A stretch of 64,000 bases of DNA, from positions 186,001 through 250,000 of the forward strand of contig CAMCYO010000001.1 of the NCBI GenBank assembly GCA_945884695.1, given 5' to 3'. Position 1 is the first letter of the stretch. Each line of letters opens with the position of its first letter. The notes below the pieces were generated by a model that was not told the DNA's origin, ran no database searches, and saw only the letters and a program-made list of their open reading frames with translations. This DNA comes from Streptomyces griseus. Lineage in GTDB: Bacteria; Actinomycetota; Actinomycetes; Nanopelagicales; Nanopelagicaceae. A program made the translations under genes and the position numbers. Below, piece by piece: positions 46,012 through 54,357 of the stretch.

Positions 46012-46942
46012 AACTAATCCGGGTTTGATGCGTGCTTCACGTTTGCTCAATTTGGTGCCATTCCTAACTGCTCACCAAGGTATAGATATTGATCTTTTAG
46101 GTAGAGAATTTCATGTTTCCAAATCTGAGCTGCTTGAAGATCTGAACACCCTATGGATGTGCGGTTTACCTGGTTATACGCCCTTAGAACTTATGGATTT
46201 GGCTTTTGAGTCGGGTTTCGTGACTATTCGAAATGCGCAAGAACTGCAAAAGCCCCGATCCCTCAATAAGGATGAAGCTGTAGCGCTTTTGCTTGGATTG
46301 GATTATCTAAAAGGTCAGATCGATGATGAGGCTTCTCCCACTACCGCAACTATCAACGCACTGGTGGATAAACTTTCAGCATCCCTTAGAAAAGCCGTTG
46401 CAGTGAATTTGCATGCTCAGATTGCAATATCTGCGCAATTTCGACAGATGCTGTACCTTGCCATAGCTAAGCGAGAGCCATTGGATATTGAATATCATTC
46501 TGCAACTAGGGATCGCACATCATCGCGAACAGTGCATCCTTTCGACATTCTCATTGTTGATGGCGCCGAATATGTAGAAGCTTATTGTGAGCTTTCTCGT
46601 GATTATCGAACCTTTAGAATTGAGCGCATTCTGAATATCTCAATCTCCTCTGCGCCTCAGGTATGGATCAAACCAGAAAACGCTATTGTCCGAGATAAAC
46701 TTAATTTCGAAGTTGAAATTTTTAATCGACAACGCGATGTTTCGGAGCGATTCAATATCCATGCAGAAGCAAATCTACAAGAAGGTTCCTGTACCGTAGT
46801 TATTCAAGGATTTAGCGTTGACTGGTTAGTTCGAGAAATTATGGCTTTGAGTGGGGCCTGCCAGCTAACCCAGCCTTTGGACGTTCGCAAGGCAGTTAAA
46901 GCAAGAGCCGAAAAGACGCTAGAGGCCTACAAAAAAGGTTAA
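46004..46942 (+). CDS. pafC: WYL-domain transcriptional regulator PafC
   Basis: Partner of PafB. The 312-residue protein has an N-terminal helix-turn-helix-like part (RASRLLNLVPFLTAHQGIDIDLLGREFHVSKSELLEDL) and a WYL-type ligand domain (LDIEYHSATRDRTSSRTVHPFDILIVDGAEYVEAYCEL). The start lies within pafB and lacks an obvious ribosome site, so translation probably depends on pafB. tatA follows after a 93-bp gap. Confidence 0.91.
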   Translation: MAKTNPGLMRASRLLNLVPFLTAHQGIDIDLLGREFHVSKSELLEDLNTLWMCGLPGYTPLELMDLAFESGFVTIRNAQELQKPRSLNKDEAVALLLGLDYLKGQIDDEASPTTATINALVDKLSASLRKAVAVNLHAQIAISAQFRQMLYLAIAKREPLDIEYHSATRDRTSSRTVHPFDILIVDGAEYVEAYCELSRDYRTFRIERILNISISSAPQVWIKPENAIVRDKLNFEVEIFNRQRDVSERFNIHAEANLQEGSCTVVIQGFSVDWLVREIMALSGACQLTQPLDVRKAVKARAEKTLEAYKKG

Positions 46943-46955
46943 AAGAAGGCTCAGA

Positions 46956-46968
46956 GCAGAACTTCTGC
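46956..46968. repeat. Short perfect palindrome upstream of tatA
   Basis: GCAGAA-C-TTCTGC, a 6-bp inverted repeat with a 1-nt centre, lies between pafC and tatA. A TAGAGT hexamer (46992-46997) follows. It could be an operator; no known actinobacterial box (for example LexA) matches. Confidence 0.3.
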
Positions 46969-47035
46969 AATTCTAAGGTAGCGTTAGCGAATAGAGTTCC
47001 ATGAATTCCTATTGCGCACATGAAAGGCGACGTCC

Positions 47036-47221
47036 ATGTTTTTGAAAGAACCAAGTCATATTATTCTTCTTCTTGTTGCCCTCATACTTTTATTTGGGGC
47101 AAAACGGTTGCCGGATTCTGCAAGATCCATCGCGCGTTCTCTCAAGATATTTAAGAGCGAGATTAAGGATGTCAGTGATGAAGAGAAGAAACCTAAAAAC
47201 GAAGGTGACTTGGAGAAGTAA
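47036..47221 (+). CDS. tatA: Sec-independent translocase subunit TatA
   Basis: The 61-residue protein has one N-terminal membrane helix (HIILLLVALILLFGAKRLPD, with the FG hinge) and an amphipathic helix (ARSIARSLKIFKSEIKD), then a charged tail. A ribosome site AAAGG precedes the ATG. It lies 6 bp before tatC. tatB is not linked, as usual in actinobacteria. Confidence 0.92.
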   Translation: MFLKEPSHIILLLVALILLFGAKRLPDSARSIARSLKIFKSEIKDVSDEEKKPKNEGDLEK

Positions 47222-47227
47222 TTTTTG

Positions 47228-47998
47228 ATGTCGACCTCCACCGGCGGTCGAATGCCGCTTCTTGATCATCTTCGCGAATTTAGGCGCAGAATTGTTCTCT
47301 CTTCAATTGCAATTTTAATTGTTTCAATTGTGGGATGGATTTTCTATAACCCAATCATCACCACCTTAGCTAAACCAGTATGCGATCTCTCCGAGGCACA
47401 AGATATTGGTTCCACGCATTGTGGTTCTCTCTATATCAATGGCGTGCTGGGTCCTTTGAATTTACAAATTAAGGTTGCCCTACTAGTGGGCGTCATTGTT
47501 TGCGCGCCTTTCTGGTTGTTTCAGATCTGGGGATTTATCGCTCCTGGACTCCACCGTAAAGAGAAACGCAACTCGGCATTCTTTCTTTTATCTGCCACTC
47601 CATTTTTCGCAGGGGGTGCTTTTCTAGGTTATTCCATTTTACCAATTGCGATCAAGGTGCTTTTCGGATTTACACCTAATTCACTTTCAAACTTGATTAA
47701 GTTCGACGATTACCTAGATTTCGTACTACGCGTTATTTTGCTTTTTGGGCTCGCCTTTGAGTTACCGGTATTCCTGATCGCTCTTAACGCAATTGGATTC
47801 ATTACCGGAAAGGCGATACTAAAACCTTGGCGAATCTGGATATTCGCAATTGTTCTCTTCACTGCGGCATTCACCCCAACAGGTGACCCGCTTACAATGG
47901 CATTGCTAGCTCTTCCCCTCTGTGCTCTCTATTTTCTGGCCGGTGGCATTGCCCTTGTCGTGGATAGACGACGTTTGCGTAAAACTAGATCTCAATGA
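47228..47998 (+). CDS. tatC: Sec-independent translocase subunit TatC
   Basis: Receptor of twin-arginine signal peptides. The 256-residue protein has the N-terminal MPLLDHLREFRRRI motif, six membrane helices, the PFWLFQIWGFIAPGLHRKEKR loop and FELPVFLIAL. ATG 47228 is preferred to the TTG one codon earlier. Adjacent to tatA. Confidence 0.95.
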   Translation: MSTSTGGRMPLLDHLREFRRRIVLSSIAILIVSIVGWIFYNPIITTLAKPVCDLSEAQDIGSTHCGSLYINGVLGPLNLQIKVALLVGVIVCAPFWLFQIWGFIAPGLHRKEKRNSAFFLLSATPFFAGGAFLGYSILPIAIKVLFGFTPNSLSNLIKFDDYLDFVLRVILLFGLAFELPVFLIALNAIGFITGKAILKPWRIWIFAIVLFTAAFTPTGDPLTMALLALPLCALYFLAGGIALVVDRRRLRKTRSQ

Positions 47999-48005
47999 GG
48001 CTCTG

Positions 48006-48884
48006 ATGTGGGCAGTTGTTATCAATCCGGTTGCTGGTGAAGGTAAGGGAGCTAGATCCGGGGCACGAGTGTGCGCTCTTTTAAATCGTGAGCAGATGCG
48101 GTATGAAATTATCGCCGGGACTAACGCATTAAGTACATCCCAAAGATTGGCAACCTTTCTTAAGCAGAATAGTGAAATATCGGGTGTGATAAGTGTTGGG
48201 GGAGATGGTTTGGTTCATTTGGTTCTTCAACAGTTGGCAAATACTCAGATCCCTTTCCTCATTATTCCGGCCGGGACAGGAAATGATTTTGCCCGATCTC
48301 TTGGTTGGTTGGTTAACGAACAGGACTCCGAGGAATCTTTAGTAATGAACGCACTTTCTAACACACCAAGGACGATTGATCTCGGTTTGGTAGATAGTGA
48401 GTGGTTCGGTGCAATATTGTCTACAGGATTTGATTCCGTAGTCAATGAGCGAGCGAACACACTCAACTGGCCAAGAGGCCCAATGAAATATAATGTTGCC
48501 ATGGCTCAAGAAATTATCAAATTTAGACCTAGGCGATACAAAATTACTCTAGAAGATCGTGTTATAGATACGCAAGCCATGCTCATTGCTATTGGCAATG
48601 GGCGCTCTTACGGCGGAGGCATGAAGGTATGCCCAAATGCAGATTTACATGATGGTTTATTCGATATCATGATTCTCAAACCAGTATCTACCTTTGAATT
48701 TCTGAGAGTATTTCCAACAGTTTACAAGGGAACTCATATCAATCATCGTGCTGTCGAAGTTTTTCGCAGTCGGAAAATAAAAATTGAAGCAGATGCGATC
48801 GCTTACGCAGATGGAGAGCGGGTAGGTTCTTTGCCTATAGTTGCTGAATGTGTTCCCAAATCTGGACTCACATGGATTCGGTAA
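48006..48884 (+). CDS. Diacylglycerol/sphingosine-type lipid kinase (DagK family)
   Basis: A 292-residue lipid kinase-like protein with INPVAGEGKG, the nucleotide-binding GGDGLVHLVL and IPAGTGNDFARSLG. The C-terminal beta domain has GNGRSYGGGMKVCPNADLHDGLFDI. Lipid substrate is not certain; diacylglycerol is likely. ATG 48006 is preceded by AATGAGG. The 3' end overlaps helY by 13 bp. Confidence 0.89.
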   Translation: MWAVVINPVAGEGKGARSGARVCALLNREQMRYEIIAGTNALSTSQRLATFLKQNSEISGVISVGGDGLVHLVLQQLANTQIPFLIIPAGTGNDFARSLGWLVNEQDSEESLVMNALSNTPRTIDLGLVDSEWFGAILSTGFDSVVNERANTLNWPRGPMKYNVAMAQEIIKFRPRRYKITLEDRVIDTQAMLIAIGNGRSYGGGMKVCPNADLHDGLFDIMILKPVSTFEFLRVFPTVYKGTHINHRAVEVFRSRKIKIEADAIAYADGERVGSLPIVAECVPKSGLTWIR

Positions 48885-51256
48885 AGAGTCCTGCGGAGCG
48901 TTTCGCGGAATCTAAGAAGAGAAGTTCGCATCCGCTGACGGATGCATTTTCGCAAACCTTCCCATTTGCATTTGATGATTTTCAAATACAAGCTTGTCAT
49001 AGCGTTGAATCGGGAAGAGGCGTATTGGTTGCAGCTCCAACAGGTGCCGGCAAAACAGTAGTAGGAGAATTCGCGGCCTACCTAGCAATACAACAAGGTC
49101 GCAAGTGTTTTTATACAACACCGATTAAGGCCCTTTCAAACCAAAAGTATGGTGAGTTCGTTGCAAAATTTGGGGAAGAGAGGGTAGGCCTTTTGACCGG
49201 AGATACCAGTATTAATTCTGAGGCTGATATTTTGGTTATGACAACTGAAGTACTTCGAAATATGTTGTACGCAGGCTCTTCCACTCTGTCCAAACTTGGA
49301 TTTGTTGTGATGGATGAAGTTCATTACCTTGCCGATAAGTTCCGTGGAGCCGTTTGGGAAGAAGTTCTCATCCATTTGATGGAAAGTGTTCAGGTGATAT
49401 CACTCTCTGCAACTGTTTCCAATGCTGAGGAATTCGGAGATTGGTTGCAAACCATTCGTGGCGATACCGATGTCATTGTTACTGAAATTCGACCGATTCC
49501 CCTCTACCAGCATGTTCTCATTGACCATGCACTTATTGATCTCTTCGTAGAAGGAGGGAGAGTAAATCCGGAAATTTTGCGACGAGAGCGAGAAGCGCTG
49601 AGACGAGTCAGAACTCCAAGCCATAGGCGAAGTAGCTGGGGTAACGAATCTCAAAGACTCAACCGAGCCGAAATAGTTGAACTACTCCATCGCGAATCCC
49701 TACTGCCCGCTATTACATTTATTTTTTCCAGAATCGGCTGTGATTCTGCCGTTCGCCAGTGTCTTGCGGCTGGAGTGAGGCTGACATCGACAGAGGAGCG
49801 AAAAGAAATTCGAGCAACAGCACTTCTATACACGAAAGATATAGATGATGAAGATCTCGAAGTGTTGGAATTTGATCAATGGCTAGGTGCTCTAGAACGA
49901 GGAGTTGCCGCTCATCATGCTGGGTTGTTACCAAGTTTTAAATCTGCAATCGAGGACTTATTCCAGAGGGGCCTTGTTAAGGCAGTTTTCGCAACCGAGA
50001 CACTTGCTTTAGGAATAAATATGCCAGCCAAAACTGTGGTTCTTGAAAAACTGGTGAAATGGAATGGCGAAGCTCATGTACCAGTGACGCCAGGGGAGTA
50101 CACCCAACTCACCGGTCGGGCAGGGCGACGAGGAATTGATATCGAAGGTAATGCAGTAGTGCAATGGTCGCCAACTGTTGATTCAGCGACTGCCGCTGGA
50201 CTTGCCAGTACTCGTACTTATCCGTTGAAATCATCCTTCACTCCCACATATAACATGTCGATAAATCTTATTAACCGTTTTGGACGAGAGCGTGCACGTG
50301 GTTCACTTGAATCTTCCTTCGCACAATTCCAAGCCGATCGGGCAGTTGTTGGACTCAATAGACAGATCAAAAAGAATGCCGAAGCAATCTCTAATTTTGA
50401 AGAAGAGATTAAGTGCCATATGGGGGATTTTCTTGGGTACGCATCGATAAGACGAGAGATTAAGGAGACTGAAGTTTTATTGTCGCATCGACAAGCCAAG
50501 AAGGGCTTTGATCCAAAACAGAGGGCACATTTAGAAAACGATCTCTCTGATTTTCGTAAAAAACTCAGGTCACACCCCTGCCATTCATGCAGCGATCGAG
50601 AAACTCATGCACGTGTTGCAGAAAAAGCCGATCGCCTCCGTCGAGAAAACGCTGGATTACAGGGGAGAGTTGAGAATCGAACACATGTAATTGCTAGAAC
50701 ATTCGACAGGGTATGTGATGTGCTCAATGAATTGAAATATATCCAAGGGGAAAAAACTCTGCCTCAAGGTGAAATTTTGGCGAAGATATACGCAGAGTCT
50801 GACCTATTATTGACTGAGGCTATTCGACGAGGAATTTTTGATTCGTTAGCGCCCAGTGAACTGCTCAGTGTGGTTTCGAGTATGATTTTTCAGGCAAGAA
50901 GTTCTGAAACCCTAGCGCCGCGAATTCCAAGCGGAAATGTGCAACATGCGTTGGCTGACATCACTCGGCTATGGTCTGAAATAGAGATTGTGGAATCCCG
51001 ATTTGAAGTGGCAACTCAGAAAGAACCTGATTTTGGTTTCTGTTGGATTGCCTTCCGATGGGCCAACGGTCACAACCTCAATTCGGTTCTCAGGGGAAGT
51101 GATCTTTCCGTGGGCGATTTTGTTCGTTCAACTAAACAATTGATTGATCTACTCAATCAGATCGCTACTGCTAGCGATACTCTTCGTGATAAATGCAGAG
51201 CAGGTATGAAATCGCTGGATCGAGGAGTTGTGGCATACATGAATAGTGTCCTATGA
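48872..51256 (+). CDS. helY: Ski2/Mtr4-like DEAD-box RNA helicase HelY
   Basis: A 794-residue superfamily 2 helicase with Walker A APTGAGKT at 55-62, MDEVH Walker B, SLSATVS motif III, and the motifs ETLALGINMPAKTVV and QLTGRAGRRGID in the second RecA domain. A later helical region has a cysteine pair in HPCHSC, as in Mtr4-like proteins. Mycobacterial HelY lies in the same place after tatC. I start at ATG 48872; an ATG at 48848 is further inside the lipid kinase gene. Role in RNA processing is inferred. Confidence 0.92.
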   Translation: MDSVKSPAERFAESKKRSSHPLTDAFSQTFPFAFDDFQIQACHSVESGRGVLVAAPTGAGKTVVGEFAAYLAIQQGRKCFYTTPIKALSNQKYGEFVAKFGEERVGLLTGDTSINSEADILVMTTEVLRNMLYAGSSTLSKLGFVVMDEVHYLADKFRGAVWEEVLIHLMESVQVISLSATVSNAEEFGDWLQTIRGDTDVIVTEIRPIPLYQHVLIDHALIDLFVEGGRVNPEILRREREALRRVRTPSHRRSSWGNESQRLNRAEIVELLHRESLLPAITFIFSRIGCDSAVRQCLAAGVRLTSTEERKEIRATALLYTKDIDDEDLEVLEFDQWLGALERGVAAHHAGLLPSFKSAIEDLFQRGLVKAVFATETLALGINMPAKTVVLEKLVKWNGEAHVPVTPGEYTQLTGRAGRRGIDIEGNAVVQWSPTVDSATAAGLASTRTYPLKSSFTPTYNMSINLINRFGRERARGSLESSFAQFQADRAVVGLNRQIKKNAEAISNFEEEIKCHMGDFLGYASIRREIKETEVLLSHRQAKKGFDPKQRAHLENDLSDFRKKLRSHPCHSCSDRETHARVAEKADRLRRENAGLQGRVENRTHVIARTFDRVCDVLNELKYIQGEKTLPQGEILAKIYAESDLLLTEAIRRGIFDSLAPSELLSVVSSMIFQARSSETLAPRIPSGNVQHALADITRLWSEIEIVESRFEVATQKEPDFGFCWIAFRWANGHNLNSVLRGSDLSVGDFVRSTKQLIDLLNQIATASDTLRDKCRAGMKSLDRGVVAYMNSVL

Positions 51257-52152
51257 CTTTGATGCTCTTGGATAGCGCTTCACTTTGGTATCGTGCTTAT
51301 TTTGGTATGCCTGAGACTCTTGTTGCACCGGACGGAACTCCAGTTAATGCTATCCGAGGATTTCTCGACATGAGCGCAAAACTGATCGGACAATATAAAC
51401 CCACGAGATTGGTTGCATGCATTGAGGGGGATTGGCGACCAACATGGCGAGTGGCACTTTTCCCAGAATATAAGGCCAATAGAGTTGATGAAGAAGGTGG
51501 CGAAGAAGAGCCAGACACGTTAGCTCCGCAGATACCTATTCTTCTTGATGTTATTGATGCCTTCGGTATCACTGTTATTGGGATAGATGACTATGAAGCA
51601 GATGATGTTATGGCCTCGTTGGCGGTGCAAGAAGAGGGGCCTATACGTATCGTTACAGGTGACCGTGATCTGTTTCAGATGGTTGATGATGCAAGAGATG
51701 TGAAAGTGGTTTACCTTGCTAAAGGTTTATCACAACATGATTTAGTAAATAAGAAATGGATTGCTGACCGGTATCAAATTCCTGGTGATAGGTACGATCT
51801 TTTTGCAATGTTTAGAGGCGATCCATCTGATGGACTACCTGGCGTTCGCGGAATCGGCGAGAAGGGCGCTGCCCTTATTGCCAAGAATTTTGATTCCCCA
51901 GAAAGCGCGCTACAGGGAGCCATTGACGAGCATCCTTCGCTATCACCCAATCTTAGGAAGAAGATTGTGGAGGGAGCCGACTACTTAGCAATCGCTCCCA
52001 CGTTGGTGCGATGTGTGCGCGACCTGCCTTTGCCTGAAGTAAGTTTGAAATTACCCTTACGTCCAGCAGATATAGATGTGATCTATGATCTCAAAGAAAA
52101 ATATGGGCTTGGAGCAAGCATTGACAGATTGATAGCCGCTTTACAATGGTAG
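51253..52152 (+). CDS. 5'-3' exonuclease / flap endonuclease (PolI N-terminal domain-like)
   Basis: A 299-residue stand-alone FEN-family nuclease. The metal-binding Asp positions are visible in LMLLDSASLWYRAYFG, DDYEADDVMASLA and VTGDRDLFQMV, and a helix-hairpin-helix in SDGLPGVRGIGEKGAALIA. Probably removes flaps or RNA primers. Starts with the ATGA overlap at the helY stop and overlaps lnt by 7 bp. Confidence 0.93.
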   Translation: MTLMLLDSASLWYRAYFGMPETLVAPDGTPVNAIRGFLDMSAKLIGQYKPTRLVACIEGDWRPTWRVALFPEYKANRVDEEGGEEEPDTLAPQIPILLDVIDAFGITVIGIDDYEADDVMASLAVQEEGPIRIVTGDRDLFQMVDDARDVKVVYLAKGLSQHDLVNKKWIADRYQIPGDRYDLFAMFRGDPSDGLPGVRGIGEKGAALIAKNFDSPESALQGAIDEHPSLSPNLRKKIVEGADYLAIAPTLVRCVRDLPLPEVSLKLPLRPADIDVIYDLKEKYGLGASIDRLIAALQW

Positions 52153-53588
52153 TTATCCTTGCACTTATTTCGGGTCTAATTTTTAGTTGCGCATTTTCTC
52201 CGATTGCATTCTGGTTCTGTGCTCCTATTGCCATATCAATTTTAATATTCTCTCTGCAAAAACTACCCCTAGCCCGACGATTACTAGTCCTCTATTCATT
52301 TGGGTGCATTTCCAACGCACTTGTTCTACATTGGACCTCTACATATGTAGGAGCACTTCCTTGGATTATTCTCACAGGACTTGAATCACTATTTCTACTG
52401 CCGATCGCTGTGATATTCCCATTGCAAAAGTGGCGTTACCTTGCACTACCTTCTCTATGGGTCTTCATGGAATTTCTGATGTCCCATCTGCCATTTGGGG
52501 GATTTGGCTGGACTCGCATTGCTTTTACCCAGGCAGATTCGCCCTATAGAGTCTTAGCAAGCCTTGCAGGTGCCCCAGCTTTAACATTTCTCTCGGTAAC
52601 CGCAGGCATAGCCCTCTATAAATTGTCCAAAATGGAGGTGATGAAATCGGTTGGCATATTCTTAGCAATATCAGTCCTAGTATCAATAACTTCAACCACG
52701 ACGGGCAGTTCTGGCGAAGAATCTATAGGTCGTATATCCATATTAGGTGTGCAAGGGGGAGTGCCGGCTCTTGGATTAGATTTCAATGCTCGTGCAGAAG
52801 AAGTTTTTCATAATCACTTGGCACAAACCTATCTAGCACTTGCTTCAATAGATGCGAAACCCGATCTTATAGTGTGGCCAGAGAATGCCGTAGATGTGGA
52901 CCCATTCAAGAATTTGAAAGTGAGGAGCGAGATCAATACGCTCGTTACCAGAGGAAAAATTCCACTCGCATTCGGTGCTATTCGAGAATTCCATGATGGT
53001 TATCAAAATGTTTCAGTGCTCTGGCGACCGGATACAGGGCCGGATTCGATCTACACAAAGATTCATCTGACTCCTTTTGGTGAATATATTCCGCTGAGAA
53101 ATATTGCCAGAATAGTTTCACCATTGGTTGACGACGTTGTTGATTTCCTCCCAGGTAAGGCTCTGACTGTACATAAGGTGAAGAGTGCAAGTGTTGGTCC
53201 TATTATCTGCTATGAATTGATTGATGATTCGCTCCTGCGAAGAGTTGCTGCGAAGAGCAATATATTTGTAATTCAGACCAATAACGCAACTTTTGGCACT
53301 AGTGCCCAGAGTGATCAGCAATTAGCAATTTCGCGTATACGCGCCATTGAGCACCACCGAAATATTCTTAGCATTTCAACTTCAGGGATCAGCGCTTTTA
53401 TCGATACAGATGGAAATCTTTCGCAGAAAACATCGCTCAATACTGCAGACTATATTTCATCACGAGTAGAGCTTTTTGATAACCTAACAATTGCTGATCG
53501 CTTAGGGTCTTGGGGGGAGTGGATGTTGATACTTCTTCCCTGCCCGATATGGTTTATAGTTTCACGCATGAAGCGGGTTTTTGTATGA
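52146..53588 (+). CDS. lnt: Apolipoprotein N-acyltransferase
   Basis: Adds the third acyl chain to lipoproteins. The 480-residue protein has about six membrane helices and a nitrilase-like domain with the catalytic triad in VWPENAVD (Glu), YTKIHLTPFGEY (Lys) and PIICYELID (Cys). In Mycobacterium tuberculosis this domain is fused to Ppm1 polyprenol-phosphomannose synthase; here they are separate genes with an ATGA overlap, as in several other actinobacteria. Confidence 0.93.
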   Translation: MVVILALISGLIFSCAFSPIAFWFCAPIAISILIFSLQKLPLARRLLVLYSFGCISNALVLHWTSTYVGALPWIILTGLESLFLLPIAVIFPLQKWRYLALPSLWVFMEFLMSHLPFGGFGWTRIAFTQADSPYRVLASLAGAPALTFLSVTAGIALYKLSKMEVMKSVGIFLAISVLVSITSTTTGSSGEESIGRISILGVQGGVPALGLDFNARAEEVFHNHLAQTYLALASIDAKPDLIVWPENAVDVDPFKNLKVRSEINTLVTRGKIPLAFGAIREFHDGYQNVSVLWRPDTGPDSIYTKIHLTPFGEYIPLRNIARIVSPLVDDVVDFLPGKALTVHKVKSASVGPIICYELIDDSLLRRVAAKSNIFVIQTNNATFGTSAQSDQQLAISRIRAIEHHRNILSISTSGISAFIDTDGNLSQKTSLNTADYISSRVELFDNLTIADRLGSWGEWMLILLPCPIWFIVSRMKRVFV

Positions 53589-54322
53589 ATATCTTGGTGA
53601 TCATTCCTACCTATAATGAAAGTGAATCCATCATGGCAGTTATTGATGGTCTCTTATCCTTAAAGGAAAATGTGGAGATTTTGGTTGTTGATGATGATTC
53701 GCCCGATGGAACCGCTGATGTAGTCAAATCCCGTGGGCTACCAAGAATTCACTTGCTTTCCCGTCAGGAAAAAACTGGACTTGGTGGAGCCTATAGAGCT
53801 GGTTTTCTGTGGGCGTTGGAGCGGGGCAAATTTTCTCATATTGTGACAATGGACGGTGATGGTTCACATCGCTGCGCCGATCTTTCATTGATGCTCTCCA
53901 AAGCTGATACTCCCAATAGCGTTCTCTTTGGTACTCGTTGGATGCCGGGCGGGGCGATTGTCAATTGGCCTAAAAGTCGACAACTTTTATCGCGGATGGG
54001 TACAACGTATGCTCGAATTGCACTAAAAATTCCTTTGCGGGATTTAACCGGAGGATTTCGGATTTATCCAATAACGTTATTAAAGGAATTGAATATCTCC
54101 GCCATCGCATCTGAGGGTTATTGTTTTCAAATAGAAATGGCCCGGGCAGCAGTTGCACATCAATGCGCTCTTGTTGAGTCACCTATTACCTTTGTAGAAC
54201 GCAAACATGGCGTATCTAAGATGAATAGATCGATAGTTGTTGAAGCTTTGTGGCGAGTGACCCTTTGGGGGTTCAGTCGCAGGCTTGGTCGAAGTGCCGA
54301 TAAGTTACATTATGTAAAGTAA
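53585..54322 (+). CDS. ppm1: Polyprenol-phosphate mannosyltransferase (Ppm1/DPM1 type)
   Basis: Makes polyprenyl-phosphomannose, the donor for lipoglycan and protein O-mannosylation. The 245-residue GT2 enzyme starts with ILVIIPTYNESESI, has VVDDDSPDGTADVV, the DGDGSHRCADL metal motif, and the LTGGFRIY segment. ATG 53585 overlaps the lnt stop. No membrane anchor is present, so recruitment to the membrane, possibly by Lnt, is likely. Confidence 0.91.
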   Translation: MNILVIIPTYNESESIMAVIDGLLSLKENVEILVVDDDSPDGTADVVKSRGLPRIHLLSRQEKTGLGGAYRAGFLWALERGKFSHIVTMDGDGSHRCADLSLMLSKADTPNSVLFGTRWMPGGAIVNWPKSRQLLSRMGTTYARIALKIPLRDLTGGFRIYPITLLKELNISAIASEGYCFQIEMARAAVAHQCALVESPITFVERKHGVSKMNRSIVVEALWRVTLWGFSRRLGRSADKLHYVK

Positions 54323-54357
54323 GTTGCTCTTAGCCACCTTCAACACTGCCCCACGCG

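Noticed and set aside
47001-47045. 14-codon upstream open frame before tatA
   Set aside because: Transcription from the TAGAGT hexamer would begin after its ATG, and it has no ribosome site. Probably chance.
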